Positions 15,069 through 24,300 are shown, counted from the first letter of the stretch. The stretch: 40,463 nucleotides of DNA from Pseudomonas bubulae (GCF_900618535.1 NZ_UYJA01000009.1:1-40463), one strand, 5' to 3'. Numbers and translations: made by a program. Notes: generated from the letters alone by a model not told the origin.

Positions 15069-15602
15069 TCAGTAGCTGCGCTCGCGGCGGGCAATGCGCT
15101 CACGCTGGCGTTTGCCGCCGAGCACGACCCAGTCCACCAGCCGCAGGAAACCTTCGATAATGAAGGAGAACAGCAAGGCACCCGCCATCGCCCAACCAAT
15201 GGCGCTCGGCGACAACAACACCTGGTAGGTGTAGGCGTTCAGGGTTTCTTCGCGAATGGCCGGATCAGCCGCATAGGCCACTTGCAGGGCGCGCATGTAC
15301 CACGGGCCCTGCATGGCCTGGAACTGCTCATCAAGCAGGCGTTGACGGTTGAGCAAGGTGCCGAGGCTGCCGGCATCACTGCGAAAAACCGGGTCATCGC
15401 TGGCCTGGTAATGGGCCACCAGCGCTTGCAGGTCACCCTTGAAAAACTGGTTGGCGGTGTTCTGGAACCCCGCCAACCCGGTCTGGGCCTCGATCAGATG
15501 AGCTTCAACACGGTTGGCGTAATCATTGATAAACCCCGGCACTTGCACACCGATCAGCAGGCCAAGGGTAAACAATACCAACCGCAGGTAGCTCAGGAAC
15601 AT
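15069..15602 (-). CDS. DUF2937 membrane protein
   Basis: 177 aa from the ATG at 15602, with AAGGATGG upstream; the longer GTG start adds two residues. It has an N-terminal membrane helix (LRLVLFTLGLLIGVQVPGF) and a second near the C-terminus (IGWAMAGALLFSFIIEGFL), with about 100 residues, probably periplasmic, between. The C-terminus is basic (GGKRQRERIARRERSY). I recognise the arrangement as DUF2937; its function is unknown. It lies 12 bases after the amidotransferase stop and is probably co-transcribed. Confidence 0.75.
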   Translation of the reverse strand: MFLSYLRLVLFTLGLLIGVQVPGFINDYANRVEAHLIEAQTGLAGFQNTANQFFKGDLQALVAHYQASDDPVFRSDAGSLGTLLNRQRLLDEQFQAMQGPWYMRALQVAYAADPAIREETLNAYTYQVLLSPSAIGWAMAGALLFSFIIEGFLRLVDWVVLGGKRQRERIARRERSY

Positions 15603-15614
15603 ACACACCCATCC

Positions 15615-16391
15615 TTATTCGGTTATGCCCTGGCTGACGCATTCACCGCGTCGCCACAGACTCCATTGGCCCGGTTCGTAGCGTGTCCAGGTTTCGTTTT
15701 CAGTCAGTGGCTCGGTGGCAATCACGGTGACTACATCGTTGGGCGTGGTCTCTGCCTGAAAATCGACGATAACATCGACATCTTTCAGGCGCGCCGGGCC
15801 AAACGGGGCTCGCCGGGTAATTTGCGCCAGCTTGGTCGAGCAATAGCAGAAAAGCCAGTCGCCATCACTGAGCAGGCAATTGAACACACCTTTGTTGCGA
15901 AACCCGGCGCAGGCCTCGACCAGCACCGGCAGGATACGTTCGACGTCGACCGGCTCCGGGAAGGCTTCACGGACCCGGTTGAGCAGGTCACAGAACGCCG
16001 CTTCACTGTCGGTATCACCAATAGGGCGGTAAAAACTCGTACTCGGAGAAAAGTCGGCCAACTGGCCATTGTGCGCAAAACACCAGTTGCGTCCCCACAG
16101 CTCGCGAACAAACGGGTGGGTATTGGACAGGCACACCTTGCCCACGTTGGCCTGGCGGATATGGCCAATCACCACTTCGCTTTTGATCGGGTAACGCTGT
16201 ACCAGCAGGGCGACTTCGGAGTCGCAACTGGCGGCAGGGTCCTGGAACAGGCGTAGGCCACGACCTTCGTAGAAGGCAATGCCCCAGCCATCACGATGCG
16301 GGCCGGTGCGCCCGCCGCGCTGCATCAGGCCGGTAAAGCTGAACACAATATCAGTCGGGACGTTGGCGCTCATGCCCAATAATTCACACAC
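15615..16391 (-). CDS. Class II glutamine amidotransferase (YafJ-like)
   Basis: 258 aa, GTG start. The second residue is cysteine (MCELLGMSAN), the N-terminal nucleophile of Ntn-type glutamine amidotransferases after Met removal, which fixes the start. GRTGPHRDGWGIAFYEG and GHIRQANVG and WCFAHNGQL are the glutaminase signatures. No synthetase domain follows, so it is a stand-alone YafJ/EgtC-like enzyme whose acceptor is unknown. Confidence 0.85.
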   Translation of the reverse strand: MCELLGMSANVPTDIVFSFTGLMQRGGRTGPHRDGWGIAFYEGRGLRLFQDPAASCDSEVALLVQRYPIKSEVVIGHIRQANVGKVCLSNTHPFVRELWGRNWCFAHNGQLADFSPSTSFYRPIGDTDSEAAFCDLLNRVREAFPEPVDVERILPVLVEACAGFRNKGVFNCLLSDGDWLFCYCSTKLAQITRRAPFGPARLKDVDVIVDFQAETTPNDVVTVIATEPLTENETWTRYEPGQWSLWRRGECVSQGITE

Positions 16392-16427
16392 GCTCGCACT
16401 CTCGCATTCAGGCTGGACGAAACAAAA

Positions 16428-16913
16428 TTACAACCGCGGCTCAACCCGTGACGGGCCCGATGCACGCGGCGCACTCTTTGGAACATGACGGTCATCGCCG
16501 GCCGGGCCAAAAGGCTGGTCGTCTTCAGGATCGGCCTGACGGGCTTTGGCAGCCGCGGCGGCTTGCGCCTTGCGGGCTTTGCCGGAGCGCTCGATCGGCC
16601 AGCGGATCAGCACAAATATAGCGTAAACGCACAGTGCAATTATGGCGTACATCAGCAGGTCAGAGACCGCGCGCCAGGCGTTGTCGCCCACTTTAAAGGC
16701 CAGATCCAGAGCAGCAATCGCCACTGCAGGGGCAAATTTTTCCTTGACCGGGTCAATGATGGTCGGGCTGAACAGCAACACGGCCATTAATACCCGCAAC
16801 GGTTCGCGCAACCAGCGCCACATAAAGCGGGTCATGCGGCACCATACGAGCAGGCAGCCCAAAGCAGCAAAGGCGTAAAGGCCCCAGGCGATCAGATAGT
16901 CGTTCTCGGTCAT
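16428..16913 (-). CDS. Uncharacterised inner-membrane protein
   Basis: 161 aa from the ATG at 16913 (MTENDYLIAWGLY); an ATG at 16922 is an alternative and no clear Shine-Dalgarno decides. Two N-terminal hydrophobic segments (YAFAALGCLLVWC, VLMAVLLFSPTII) and one near the middle (LLMYAIIALCVYAIFVLIRW) are followed by an Ala/Lys-rich, then Pro-rich cytoplasmic tail. I recognise it as a conserved pseudomonad protein of unknown role. It is close to the amidotransferase gene on the same strand. Confidence 0.65.
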   Translation of the reverse strand: MTENDYLIAWGLYAFAALGCLLVWCRMTRFMWRWLREPLRVLMAVLLFSPTIIDPVKEKFAPAVAIAALDLAFKVGDNAWRAVSDLLMYAIIALCVYAIFVLIRWPIERSGKARKAQAAAAAKARQADPEDDQPFGPAGDDRHVPKSAPRASGPSRVEPRL

Positions 16914-17023
16914 GGTATCCATGGTCGGCAGGCAATGAGAGGCTATGATAACGGCTTTTAGGCAGTGCGGCTGCAACGCCGTCAGCGTCACTTATTTTTC
17001 ATGCAGATTTCAGAGCACACTCA

Positions 17024-19069
17024 ATGACCCAATCAGCCTCCCCAATCAGCGCTCCTATCGCACATAAGATCGAGGGCTCAGACCCTTACTCGTGGCTGCA
17101 AAACCGCGACAGTGACGAGGTTTTGGACTACCTGAAAGCCGAAAACAGTTATCAGGAGGCGCAGTTGGCCGACCAGGCTGAATTGCGGGAGACGCTGTTT
17201 CAAGAGATCAAGGGACGGATTCGCGAGACTGATCTGTCGCTGCCCTCCCCCTGGGGCCCGTATCTGTATTACACGCGCACCAACGCCGGCGATGAATACG
17301 CTCGCCACTACCGTTGCCCGCGCCCGGCCGATGACAGCCAGCAGGTGGACGAGAACGCCGAACATTTGTTGCTGGACCCCAATGCATTGGCCGATGGTGG
17401 CTTTATTTCTCTGGGGGCGTTCAGTATCAGCCCCGATCACCAGCGCCTGGCCTACAGCCTGGACACCAGCGGCGAAGAAACCTACCGCCTGTTTGTAAAA
17501 GAGCTGGGCAGCGGTACGGTCACCGAGCTGCCGTTTGAAGACTGCGATGGCAGCATGACTTGGGCGAATGACAGCCAGACCCTGTTTTTCGCCGGGCTGG
17601 ACGACACCCATCGTCCGCACAAGTTGTTTCGCCACACCCTCGGCGAAACAGCTGCCCATGAAGTATTCCATGAAGCGGACGGGAGGTTTTTCCTGCACTG
17701 CTACCGCTCTAGCTCTGAACAGCAACTGATTTTGTTGCTTAACAGTAAAACCACCAGCGAAACCTGGGTGCTGGACGCCAACCTGCCGCGCCAGCCCTTC
17801 AGCTGTCTGGCACTACGGGTTGAAAACCACGACTACAGCGTCGATCACGGCTTGTTTGAAGGCCAGTGGGCGTGGTTTATCCGCACCAATCAGGACGGCA
17901 TCAACTTTGCCCTGTATTACGCCTTCGGCGAGGTGCCGTCACGCAATGACTGGCAGCCACTGATTGCCCATAGTGACAGCGTGATGCTGGAAGGCATGAC
18001 CCTCAACGCCCAAGCCTTGTGCCTGAGCCTGCGCGAGGGCGGCTTGCCCATTATCGAAATCCGCCCCGACGGCCTGACGCCATATCGCGTGCAATTGCCG
18101 GACGCGGCCTACAGCCTGTATGTGCAAGACAGCCTGGAATTTGACAGCAAGTACATTCGCCTTCGCTACGAGGCGCTGAATCGCCCGGCACAAGTGCGCC
18201 AGTTGACCCTTGCCACAGGCGAGCAAAGCGTTCTCAAGGAAACCCCTGTGCTGGGGCCATTCAACGCCGATGATTACGTCAGCCATCGTTTATGGGCCAC
18301 CGCCCCCGATGGTACTCAGGTGCCGATCAGCCTGGTGGTCAAACGCGATGTGCTGGGCAAACCTGTGCCGCTCTACCTGTATGGCTACGGGGCCTATGGC
18401 GAATGCCTTGACCCGTGGTTTTCCCATGCCCGTCTAAGCCTGCTTGATCGTGGCGTGGCCTTTGCCATTGCCCATGTACGTGGCGGCGGCGAGTTGGGCG
18501 AGGCCTGGTATCGCGCGGGCAAGCAGGAACACAAACACAACACCTTCACCGACTTTATCGCCTGCGCCGAACACCTGATCGACCAAGGGCTGACCCGCAG
18601 CGAACAACTGGTCATCAGTGGCGGCAGCGCCGGTGGCCTGTTGATCGGTGCCGTACTCAATCAGCGCCCGGAACTGTTCAAGGCAGCGATTGCCGAAGTG
18701 CCGTTTGTGGATGTGCTCAACACCATGCTCGACCCGGAACTGCCGCTGACCGTCACCGAATACGACGAATGGGGCAACCCGCAAGACCCCGAGGTCTATG
18801 AACGGATCAAGGCTTACGCGCCCTATGAAAACGTTACCGCGCAGGCTTACCCGTCAATGCTGGTGATTGCCGGGTACAACGACAGTCGCGTGCAGTACTG
18901 GGAAGCGGCCAAATGGGTGGCCAAGCTGCGCGCCAGCAAGACCGATGACAATTTGCTATTGCTGAAGACCGAGCTAGAAGCAGGCCATGGCGGCATGAGC
19001 GGGCGTTATCAGGGCTTGCGCGACGTGGCGCTGGAATATGCATTTGTGTTCAAGGTGCTGGGGATTTGA
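17024..19069 (+). CDS. ptrB: Oligopeptidase B (S9A prolyl oligopeptidase family)
   Basis: 681 aa, the usual size. Serine peptidase cutting short peptides after Arg or Lys. The N-terminal beta-propeller begins with SDPYSWLQNRDSDEVLDYL and covers roughly residues 70-400. The C-terminal alpha/beta hydrolase domain has YGYGAYG, RGGGELGEAWY, the nucleophile in GGSAGG (Ser535), Asp620 in NDSRVQYWEA and His655 in EAGHGG. The conserved active-site residues are all present. It stands alone and is followed by a REP hairpin. Confidence 0.93.
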   Translation: MTQSASPISAPIAHKIEGSDPYSWLQNRDSDEVLDYLKAENSYQEAQLADQAELRETLFQEIKGRIRETDLSLPSPWGPYLYYTRTNAGDEYARHYRCPRPADDSQQVDENAEHLLLDPNALADGGFISLGAFSISPDHQRLAYSLDTSGEETYRLFVKELGSGTVTELPFEDCDGSMTWANDSQTLFFAGLDDTHRPHKLFRHTLGETAAHEVFHEADGRFFLHCYRSSSEQQLILLLNSKTTSETWVLDANLPRQPFSCLALRVENHDYSVDHGLFEGQWAWFIRTNQDGINFALYYAFGEVPSRNDWQPLIAHSDSVMLEGMTLNAQALCLSLREGGLPIIEIRPDGLTPYRVQLPDAAYSLYVQDSLEFDSKYIRLRYEALNRPAQVRQLTLATGEQSVLKETPVLGPFNADDYVSHRLWATAPDGTQVPISLVVKRDVLGKPVPLYLYGYGAYGECLDPWFSHARLSLLDRGVAFAIAHVRGGGELGEAWYRAGKQEHKHNTFTDFIACAEHLIDQGLTRSEQLVISGGSAGGLLIGAVLNQRPELFKAAIAEVPFVDVLNTMLDPELPLTVTEYDEWGNPQDPEVYERIKAYAPYENVTAQAYPSMLVIAGYNDSRVQYWEAAKWVAKLRASKTDDNLLLLKTELEAGHGGMSGRYQGLRDVALEYAFVFKVLGI

Positions 19070-19117
19070 CAGCCCCGCCGATCACACCCCTCTTCAACCG
19101 TTAGAGATACTGTAACC

Positions 19118-19168
19118 GTGGGAGCGAGCCTGCTCGCGAAGATCGTTCGCGAGCAGGCTCGCTCCCGC
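19118..19168. repeat. REP hairpin after ptrB
   Basis: GTGGGAGCGAGCCTGCTCGC (19119-) faces GCGAGCAGGCTCGCTCCCGC (-19168), an almost perfect inverted repeat with a short loop. It is the same REP family as the REPIN at 12.45 kb, with GAGCCTG in place of GGGCTTG, and probably also stops or stabilises ptrB transcripts. Confidence 0.85.
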
Positions 19169-19200
19169 AAAGGCAAAGCATCAGCTCGGTGGATGCACGG

Positions 19201-19494
19201 TCAATCCTGCGAGCTTTTGCCCTTCGGGTCTTTAAGCTCCAGCCCCGGCAGTGGCTGATCCTTGGGCGGCTGCGGCAGGTCGATCGGTGGCAGCGGTATC
19301 AGGCTGCCACTACCGGCCACAGGCTTGGGCACGGCGCGCGGGGTGATTTGCGGGTACGGGGTTGGCGTGGCAGTGCCCGGCGAACCCGGCGCGGCTGTCA
19401 CGGGGGTAATCGGTACTGTGGTCAATTCCGCTGCCTGGGCCGCACTTATCAAGAGCGCGCACCCTGCAATGGCCGTTAGAATAGTGCGTTTCAT
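19201..19494 (-). CDS. Small secreted proline-rich protein
   Basis: 97 aa from the ATG at 19494, with GGAG 7 bases upstream. A clear signal peptide (MKRTILTAIAGCALLISAAQAA) is followed by a Pro/Thr-rich mature part (TPTPYPQITPRAVPKPV, PLPPIDLPQPPKDQPLPG). No fold or family is recognised; it is likely an extended periplasmic protein. Confidence 0.65.
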   Translation of the reverse strand: MKRTILTAIAGCALLISAAQAAELTTVPITPVTAAPGSPGTATPTPYPQITPRAVPKPVAGSGSLIPLPPIDLPQPPKDQPLPGLELKDPKGKSSQD

Positions 19495-19576
19495 CAATCA
19501 CTCCGTTGCCAGACCGGCTTGTCTGCCCTCAGGCTACTCGTAACCTGCGGTTTTTGCCCCCCTCAATGAGATTTCC

Positions 19577-20263
19577 ATGAAACGTTTTGTTTTGCTCGAC
19601 ACCACTCCGATCCCCGAAAACGGCGGCGCCTTGTGCCTGTTCGAGTATGGCGAAGACTTCGTGATCAAGATTCAGGGTGGTGATGGCGGCCAGCTGATGA
19701 ACACCCGCATGCACGGCTCCGAAGACGCACTGGCCGAAATACCTTGCCGCAAAGTCGCAGGGCGCCAGCAATCGCGGGTACTGATCGGCGGGCTGGGCAT
19801 GGGCTTTACCCTGGCTTCGGCACTCAAACATCTGGGTAAAACGGCTGAAGTGGTGGTTGCCGAGCTGGTACCCGGCGTTGTGGAATGGAACCGCGGCCCG
19901 CTTGGCGAAAAATCGGGCAACCCGTTGCAAGACCCACGCACCGTGATTCGCATGGAAGACGTGGCCAAGGTGCTGCAAGCCGAACCCAACGGTTTTGACG
20001 CAATCATGCTCGACGTCGACAACGGCCCCGAAGGCCTGACCCAAAAAGCCAATAGCTGGCTGTATTCGGCCGGCGGCCTGAGTGCCTGCGCCAAGGCCTT
20101 GCGCCCCAAAGGCATACTGGCGGTATGGTCTGCCAGTGCCGACAAACAATTTTCGGACAAACTGCGCAAAGCCGGTTTCAAGGCTGAGGAAGTCCAGGTG
20201 TTTGCCCACGGCAACAAGGGCACCCGACACACCATCTGGATTGCAGAAAAAATCAAAGGCTGA
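19577..20263 (+). CDS. Spermidine synthase-like SAM-dependent protein
   Basis: 228 aa. A Rossmann methyltransferase-type core with VLIGGLGMGFTLASAL (68-83), VVVAELVPGVVEWNRG and the acidic motif DAIMLDVDNGPEG, as in the spermidine synthase family. It is shorter than SpeE and lacks the GGGDGG-style amine-binding motif at the usual place, so polyamine synthesis is uncertain. It is commonly annotated spermidine synthase-like in pseudomonads. Confidence 0.75.
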   Translation: MKRFVLLDTTPIPENGGALCLFEYGEDFVIKIQGGDGGQLMNTRMHGSEDALAEIPCRKVAGRQQSRVLIGGLGMGFTLASALKHLGKTAEVVVAELVPGVVEWNRGPLGEKSGNPLQDPRTVIRMEDVAKVLQAEPNGFDAIMLDVDNGPEGLTQKANSWLYSAGGLSACAKALRPKGILAVWSASADKQFSDKLRKAGFKAEEVQVFAHGNKGTRHTIWIAEKIKG

Positions 20264-20315
20264 TCAACAGCTAAACTTAACGACATAACCGTCATTAGTC
20301 TTACAAGGTGAACCC

Positions 20316-20690
20316 ATGAGTTCGGCGAATCCACCCTCCCACACCGCCAAGCTGGACCGTATCCTGGCCGATGCCCAGCGTGACCGCGAAATGGGCTATC
20401 GCGACAAGGCCCTGAAAATGTACCCCCACGTGTGCGGCCGTTGCGCCCGTGAATTTGCCGGCAAGCGCCTGAGCGAGCTGACTGTTCACCACCGCGACCA
20501 CAACCACGACAACAACCCGCAGGACGGCTCCAACTGGGAGCTGCTGTGCCTGTATTGCCATGATAACGAGCACTCGCGCTACACCGACCAGCAGTACTTT
20601 TCGGACAGCTCCACCAGCAGCCCGAAAATCGCCAAGGCCACCCACAACCCATTCGCAGCACTGGCCGGGCTGATGAAAAAAGACGAGTAG
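20316..20690 (+). CDS. YajD-family HNH nuclease-like protein
   Basis: 124 aa, AAGGTG upstream of the ATG. A zinc-bound HNH fold is visible: CGRC (Cys40, Cys43), LTVHHRDHNHDNN (His58-His59) and LLCLYCHDNEH (Cys78, Cys81, His86). It matches YajD, a conserved stand-alone HNH protein in gammaproteobacteria with an unclear substrate. 52 bases after the spermidine-synthase-like gene; probably co-transcribed. Confidence 0.85.
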   Translation: MSSANPPSHTAKLDRILADAQRDREMGYRDKALKMYPHVCGRCAREFAGKRLSELTVHHRDHNHDNNPQDGSNWELLCLYCHDNEHSRYTDQQYFSDSSTSSPKIAKATHNPFAALAGLMKKDE

Positions 20691-20701
20691 CCTGTTTTCG
20701 T

Positions 20702-20830
20702 TGCAACTGCCGAAACTGCGTCCGATTGCGCAGCGATCGTAAAACCAGAGCCCGCGACTTCACGAGTAGACCGCAAGGCTCGGGCTTTACGACGACTCCG
20801 TCGCCGGACGCAGCCTGCGGCAGCTGCTAC
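20702..20830. repeat. Second-family REPIN with long imperfect palindrome
   Basis: GCAACTGCCGAAACTGCG (20704-) and its inverted counterpart CGCAGCCTGCGGCAGCTGC (-20828) enclose further complementary blocks (TCGTAAAACCAGAGCCC facing GGCTCGGGCTTTACGA). The GTAGCAGCTGCCGCAGGCTGCG word is a repeat I know from pseudomonad genomes and is unrelated in sequence to the other two REPs here. Confidence 0.8.
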
Positions 20831-20885
20831 GGAGTTTGGGACAACACAGGTATACTCGCGTCTTTTTTCGCAAGGGCTCGGGCAC

Positions 20886-21356
20886 GTGGCAAACAAACGG
20901 TACAGCTGCATTGGTTTGTATAACCCCAAATCACCGGAAAACGTCGGCTCGGTGATGCGTGCGGCTGGTTGCTACAACGTGGCGTCGGTGTTTTATACCG
21001 GCAAGCGCTATGAACGCGCCCGCGACTTCATCACCGATACCAAGAAAGTCCATCAGGACATCCCGCTGATCGGTATCGATGACCTGAAAAAAATCATCCC
21101 CCTGGGCTGTATTCCCGTCGCCGTAGAAATGGTCGAGGGCGCGCGCCCATTGCCCGAGTACACCCACCCGGATCGGGCGATTTATATCTTTGGCCCGGAA
21201 GACGGATCCCTCGGCAAGGATGTGCTGGAATGGTGTGAGGACGTGATTTACATCCCCACCACCGGCTGCATGAACCTGGCTGCAACAGTCAACGTGGTGC
21301 TCTACGACCGCTTGGCCAAGGGCAACAATACCCGTTCCGGGCCCAAGTTCGGCTAG
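20886..21356 (+). CDS. SpoU/TrmH-family RNA 2'-O-methyltransferase
   Basis: 156 aa, GTG start at 20886 with AAGGG upstream. SPOUT-fold motifs are visible: NPKSPENVGSVMRAAG at the N-terminus, IYIFGPEDGSLG, and IPTTGCMNLAATVNVVLYDRL (motif 3, normally SLN-x-A; here CMN). The size resembles TrmL, which methylates the tRNA wobble base, but the substrate cannot be settled. The stop is 1 base before the convergent stop of the transporter gene. Confidence 0.82.
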   Translation: MANKRYSCIGLYNPKSPENVGSVMRAAGCYNVASVFYTGKRYERARDFITDTKKVHQDIPLIGIDDLKKIIPLGCIPVAVEMVEGARPLPEYTHPDRAIYIFGPEDGSLGKDVLEWCEDVIYIPTTGCMNLAATVNVVLYDRLAKGNNTRSGPKFG

Positions 21357-21357
21357 G

Positions 21358-22407
21358 TCAGACCTTGCCTCTGTTCTGCTGGCTGGCACTCCAGTCCACC
21401 AGCAGGCTGTAGGCGATGGCGAGCAAGGTGGGGCCGATGAACAGGCCGATAAAGCCGAAAGCTATCAAGCCGCCAAACACGCCTAGCAGCACGATCACCA
21501 GTGGCAGGTTGCCGCCCCGACTGATCAGATAAGGCTTGAGCACGTTATCGACACCGCTGATGATCAGCGTGCCCCAGATGCCGAGAAAGATCGCCATCCC
21601 GTAGTCACCCTTCCAGACCAGCCAGGCCGTGGCAGGCACCCAGATCAGCGGCGGCCCCATCGGAATCAGGCTGAGCAGGAACGTAGCCAGCCCAAGCACC
21701 AGCGCCCCCGGCACGCCGGCAATCAAGAAGCCGATCAATGCCAGCAATGCCTGCGCCGCTGCGGTGCCGATCACACCGTTGACCACGCGCTGCACGGTAC
21801 CGGCCACCAGCTCCTGATAATAATCCGCGCGCTCACCAATCAGGCGCTCCAGCAGCCCGTGGACAAAACTCGCCAGGCGCGGCCCGTCACGATAGAAAAA
21901 GAACACAAAGACAATACTCAGCGTCAGTTCCAGAATACCGCTGCCGATCTGTGCACTGCGCGCCAGCAACCAGTTACCGACCTGCCCCAGGTAAGGCTTG
22001 ATGGCCACCAGCATTGCCGCACCCTGCTCGTCGATGGTGTTCCAGATGCCCACCAGACGCTCCCCCACCAGCGGCAGACCGGCCAGCCAGGCCGGCGCTT
22101 CAGGCAAACCTTCAAGCTGCACATCCTTGACGAAGGTGGTGGCATCGCGAACATGATCTGCCAGGTTCAACCCCAGCCACACCAGAGGCCCGGCCACCAA
22201 CAGCATCCAGCCCAGGGTAAGGATGCCGGCAGCGAGCGACTCGCGCCCACCGAGCAAGCGTGTCAGCAGGCGCATCAGGGGCCAGCTGGCAAATGCCAGT
22301 ACCGCGCCCCAGAACAAGGCCGACCAGAAAGGGGCCATCACCCACAGGCTGGCACCGAACAACACCAGGAGCAGAATCTGCACCAGCAGGCGATCGTTAT
22401 TGAGCAT
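21358..22407 (-). CDS. AI-2E/PerM family transporter
   Basis: 349 aa, many hydrophobic segments in two sets around a soluble middle (VKDVQLEGLPEAPAWLAGLP). The C-terminal half carries the family block SLIPMGPPLIWVPATAWLVW, GVDNVLKPYLISRGGNLPL and GFIGLFIGPTLLAIAYSLL. Members export various small molecules; the substrate here is unknown. Confidence 0.88.
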   Translation of the reverse strand: MLNNDRLLVQILLLVLFGASLWVMAPFWSALFWGAVLAFASWPLMRLLTRLLGGRESLAAGILTLGWMLLVAGPLVWLGLNLADHVRDATTFVKDVQLEGLPEAPAWLAGLPLVGERLVGIWNTIDEQGAAMLVAIKPYLGQVGNWLLARSAQIGSGILELTLSIVFVFFFYRDGPRLASFVHGLLERLIGERADYYQELVAGTVQRVVNGVIGTAAAQALLALIGFLIAGVPGALVLGLATFLLSLIPMGPPLIWVPATAWLVWKGDYGMAIFLGIWGTLIISGVDNVLKPYLISRGGNLPLVIVLLGVFGGLIAFGFIGLFIGPTLLAIAYSLLVDWSASQQNRGKV

Positions 22408-22442
22408 GTGTGTTCCACAGAAAATTCAGAAATCAAAGAAGG

Positions 22443-22471
22443 ACGACGACTACGTAGAGTGTAGTCGTCGT
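22443..22471 (-). terminator. Terminator after the DUF4892 gene
   Basis: Perfect 11-bp stem ACGACGACTAC (22443-22453) with GTAGTCGTCGT (22461-22471), followed on the minus strand by CCTTCTTT. It lies between the DUF4892 stop and the transporter start. Confidence 0.65.
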
Positions 22472-22481
22472 TTACACAGGC

Positions 22482-23300
22482 TTAACGCAACAGTTCGATG
22501 CGCAACCCTTTGGCCTGACCGTCACCCAGTTCCAGGCGCGACGCCCGTACACCGTTAGCGATCAGCGCATCGCGCCAGGCGCCAGCCTTGGCACCGGTTA
22601 AACTGACCCTGGAGGTTGCATCCAGGTTCAATGCCCTTGAAATTAACGTCAGCCACTGAGTGTCCGGGTCGCCCGCAAGCTTGGGAAAATCCAGCTCGCC
22701 CGTGCTTTTAAGCTGGCGTTGCAGGGTGGCCGAGGTAGGCAACAGTTCTCCCAGGTCGGCACTCGCCTGCATCTGCTCAACGTGCAGATAGGCCTTGCGA
22801 TTGCCCCGATTGATCCCGTACAGGGCAACCAGCTGGTTCTGAGCGGGGGCCGCACGGCGCAGCAGCAAGTAAGACTGCTGCTCGTCGGAGCCCACCAGCT
22901 TGGAATTGCCGAACACTTCATTGGCCCACAGGCTGCTTTCGCCACAGTCACGAGCCTGACACCAGAACAACAACTCGGCGCCCTGCTTTTGCAACGCCTC
23001 GCGTGCAGCGGTAAAGGCTTCGGTGGCCGAGTGCTCGGCAGGCAGCTCGTAGGTGACGGCCGTTATCTGACCACGGGCATTGACCTGCCCTTCGAATCGC
23101 AGGCGGCCGCTGATCTTGCGGATCGAGCCCATCGGGTAGATACGTTCGACATCGGGCCGCACGCTGTAATCGACAATCTGCGCGTCCGCGAGGCGCGGCA
23201 CATCCGGCAAATCACTGCTGCCGGGCACATCGCTGGCCCAAAGTAACGGGCTCAAACAGCCCAGGCCCAGAGCCAGGATAAATCGGCTGGGTATTTTCAT
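22482..23300 (-). CDS. DUF4892 exported protein
   Basis: 272 aa with a signal peptide (RFILALGLGCLSPLLWASD). The N-terminal half has DVERIYPMGSIRKISGRLRF and a CQARDCGESSLWANEVFG block (in two parts), typical of DUF4892. The C-terminal half resembles an OmpA-like/SIMPL end (VRASRLELGDGQAKGLRIEL). The function is unknown; probably periplasmic or outer-membrane associated. A 145-base gap without a gene separates it from the hydrolase upstream. Confidence 0.8.
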   Translation of the reverse strand: MKIPSRFILALGLGCLSPLLWASDVPGSSDLPDVPRLADAQIVDYSVRPDVERIYPMGSIRKISGRLRFEGQVNARGQITAVTYELPAEHSATEAFTAAREALQKQGAELLFWCQARDCGESSLWANEVFGNSKLVGSDEQQSYLLLRRAAPAQNQLVALYGINRGNRKAYLHVEQMQASADLGELLPTSATLQRQLKSTGELDFPKLAGDPDTQWLTLISRALNLDATSRVSLTGAKAGAWRDALIANGVRASRLELGDGQAKGLRIELLR

Positions 23301-23445
23301 CGGCGCACATCACCGGGTGATGACGTGTGGCTGAGCATCCTCACGATAGAGACCGGGTGGCCTTTCGGGGTCGCAGCGGTGTACAGATCTATCATGGTTG
23401 TCTCCCATTTCAACCCGCCAAGCCTCGACAGTTGCTAGCCGCAAG

Positions 23446-24300
23446 TCAAGGAACAGCGAAGAAGCGATTGAAACAGTCTGCAACAAGGATCGCTCCCGCC
23501 TCGTCATTCAGGTGCAAATGATGGCCACCCGGCAACCGTTCCAGGTTGAAGGGTAGCCGATCCAGTAGCTCGGGGTGGCTGGCCAGCATGCCCTGCTGCG
23601 CCACCACCAGGGTGGTCGGGCAACTCACCCGTCGTACAAAGGACATCGCCTGCTCGTCACTCAGGCGCAAGGGCGATGGCAAGGTGAGCCGGCTGTCGCT
23701 GCGCCAGCTGTAGCCGCCGGGCACGGGCATCAGCCCGCGCTGGGCGAGCAGCTCGGCGGCCTCACGGCTGACGGCTACCAGGCCTTTCATCCGCGCTTCG
23801 ACAGCCCGGTCGAGTGTCGGATGCACCGACTTGCGCTTGTGCTCCAGATCGAGCTGCGCCTGCAGAGCCTGGCCCATGCGCTCGGCGGCATCACCCTCGG
23901 GGCCGCTGCGCGCGACAATGCCATCAATCAGCCCCATGCGGGTCACGCGCTCCGGGAACGAACCGGCAATGACCACAGACACAATGGCACCCAGTGAGTG
24001 CCCAAGCAGAGCAAAGCGCTCCCAGCCCAGTTGCTCGGCCACGCACAGCACATCAAAGGCATAGTCCGCCAGCGCATAGCCGGCGCCACGGGGACGGTGA
24101 TCGGAATGGCCATGCCCGGCAAAATCCAGGGCCACGATACGCAAGCCCGTCAGCTTTGGCGCCAGCCGGGCAAAGCTGTTGGCGTTATCCAGCCAGCCAT
24201 GCAGGGCGATAACAGGCAAGCCATCCTCGGGGCCGAATATATGTGCAGCCAGCTCGATATGCGGCAGGCTCAGACGAATTTCTTCAACCACAGGGCTCAT
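23446..24300 (-). CDS. Alpha/beta-fold hydrolase
   Basis: 284 aa. HGWLDN at about 34-39 forms the oxyanion loop, LDFAGHGHSDHRP follows, and the nucleophile is in GHSLG (Ser102). The catalytic Asp and His would be within the VSCPTTLVVAQQG region and GGHHLHL near the C-terminus. The substrate is unknown. It lies 12 bases downstream of another hydrolase gene and is probably in the same operon. Confidence 0.85.
   Translation of the reverse strand: MSPVVEEIRLSLPHIELAAHIFGPEDGLPVIALHGWLDNANSFARLAPKLTGLRIVALDFAGHGHSDHRPRGAGYALADYAFDVLCVAEQLGWERFALLGHSLGAIVSVVIAGSFPERVTRMGLIDGIVARSGPEGDAAERMGQALQAQLDLEHKRKSVHPTLDRAVEARMKGLVAVSREAAELLAQRGLMPVPGGYSWRSDSRLTLPSPLRLSDEQAMSFVRRVSCPTTLVVAQQGMLASHPELLDRLPFNLERLPGGHHLHLNDEAGAILVADCFNRFFAVP

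Noticed and set aside
15045..16256. Long open frame of 403 codons on the plus strand
   Set aside because: It is antisense to the DUF2937 and amidotransferase genes, both of which have recognisable motifs; its translation shows no family features.
23301..23445. Gene in the gap between the DUF4892 gene and the hydrolase
   Set aside because: The only frame (23310-23507) overlaps the hydrolase end and shows no Shine-Dalgarno or recognisable sequence.
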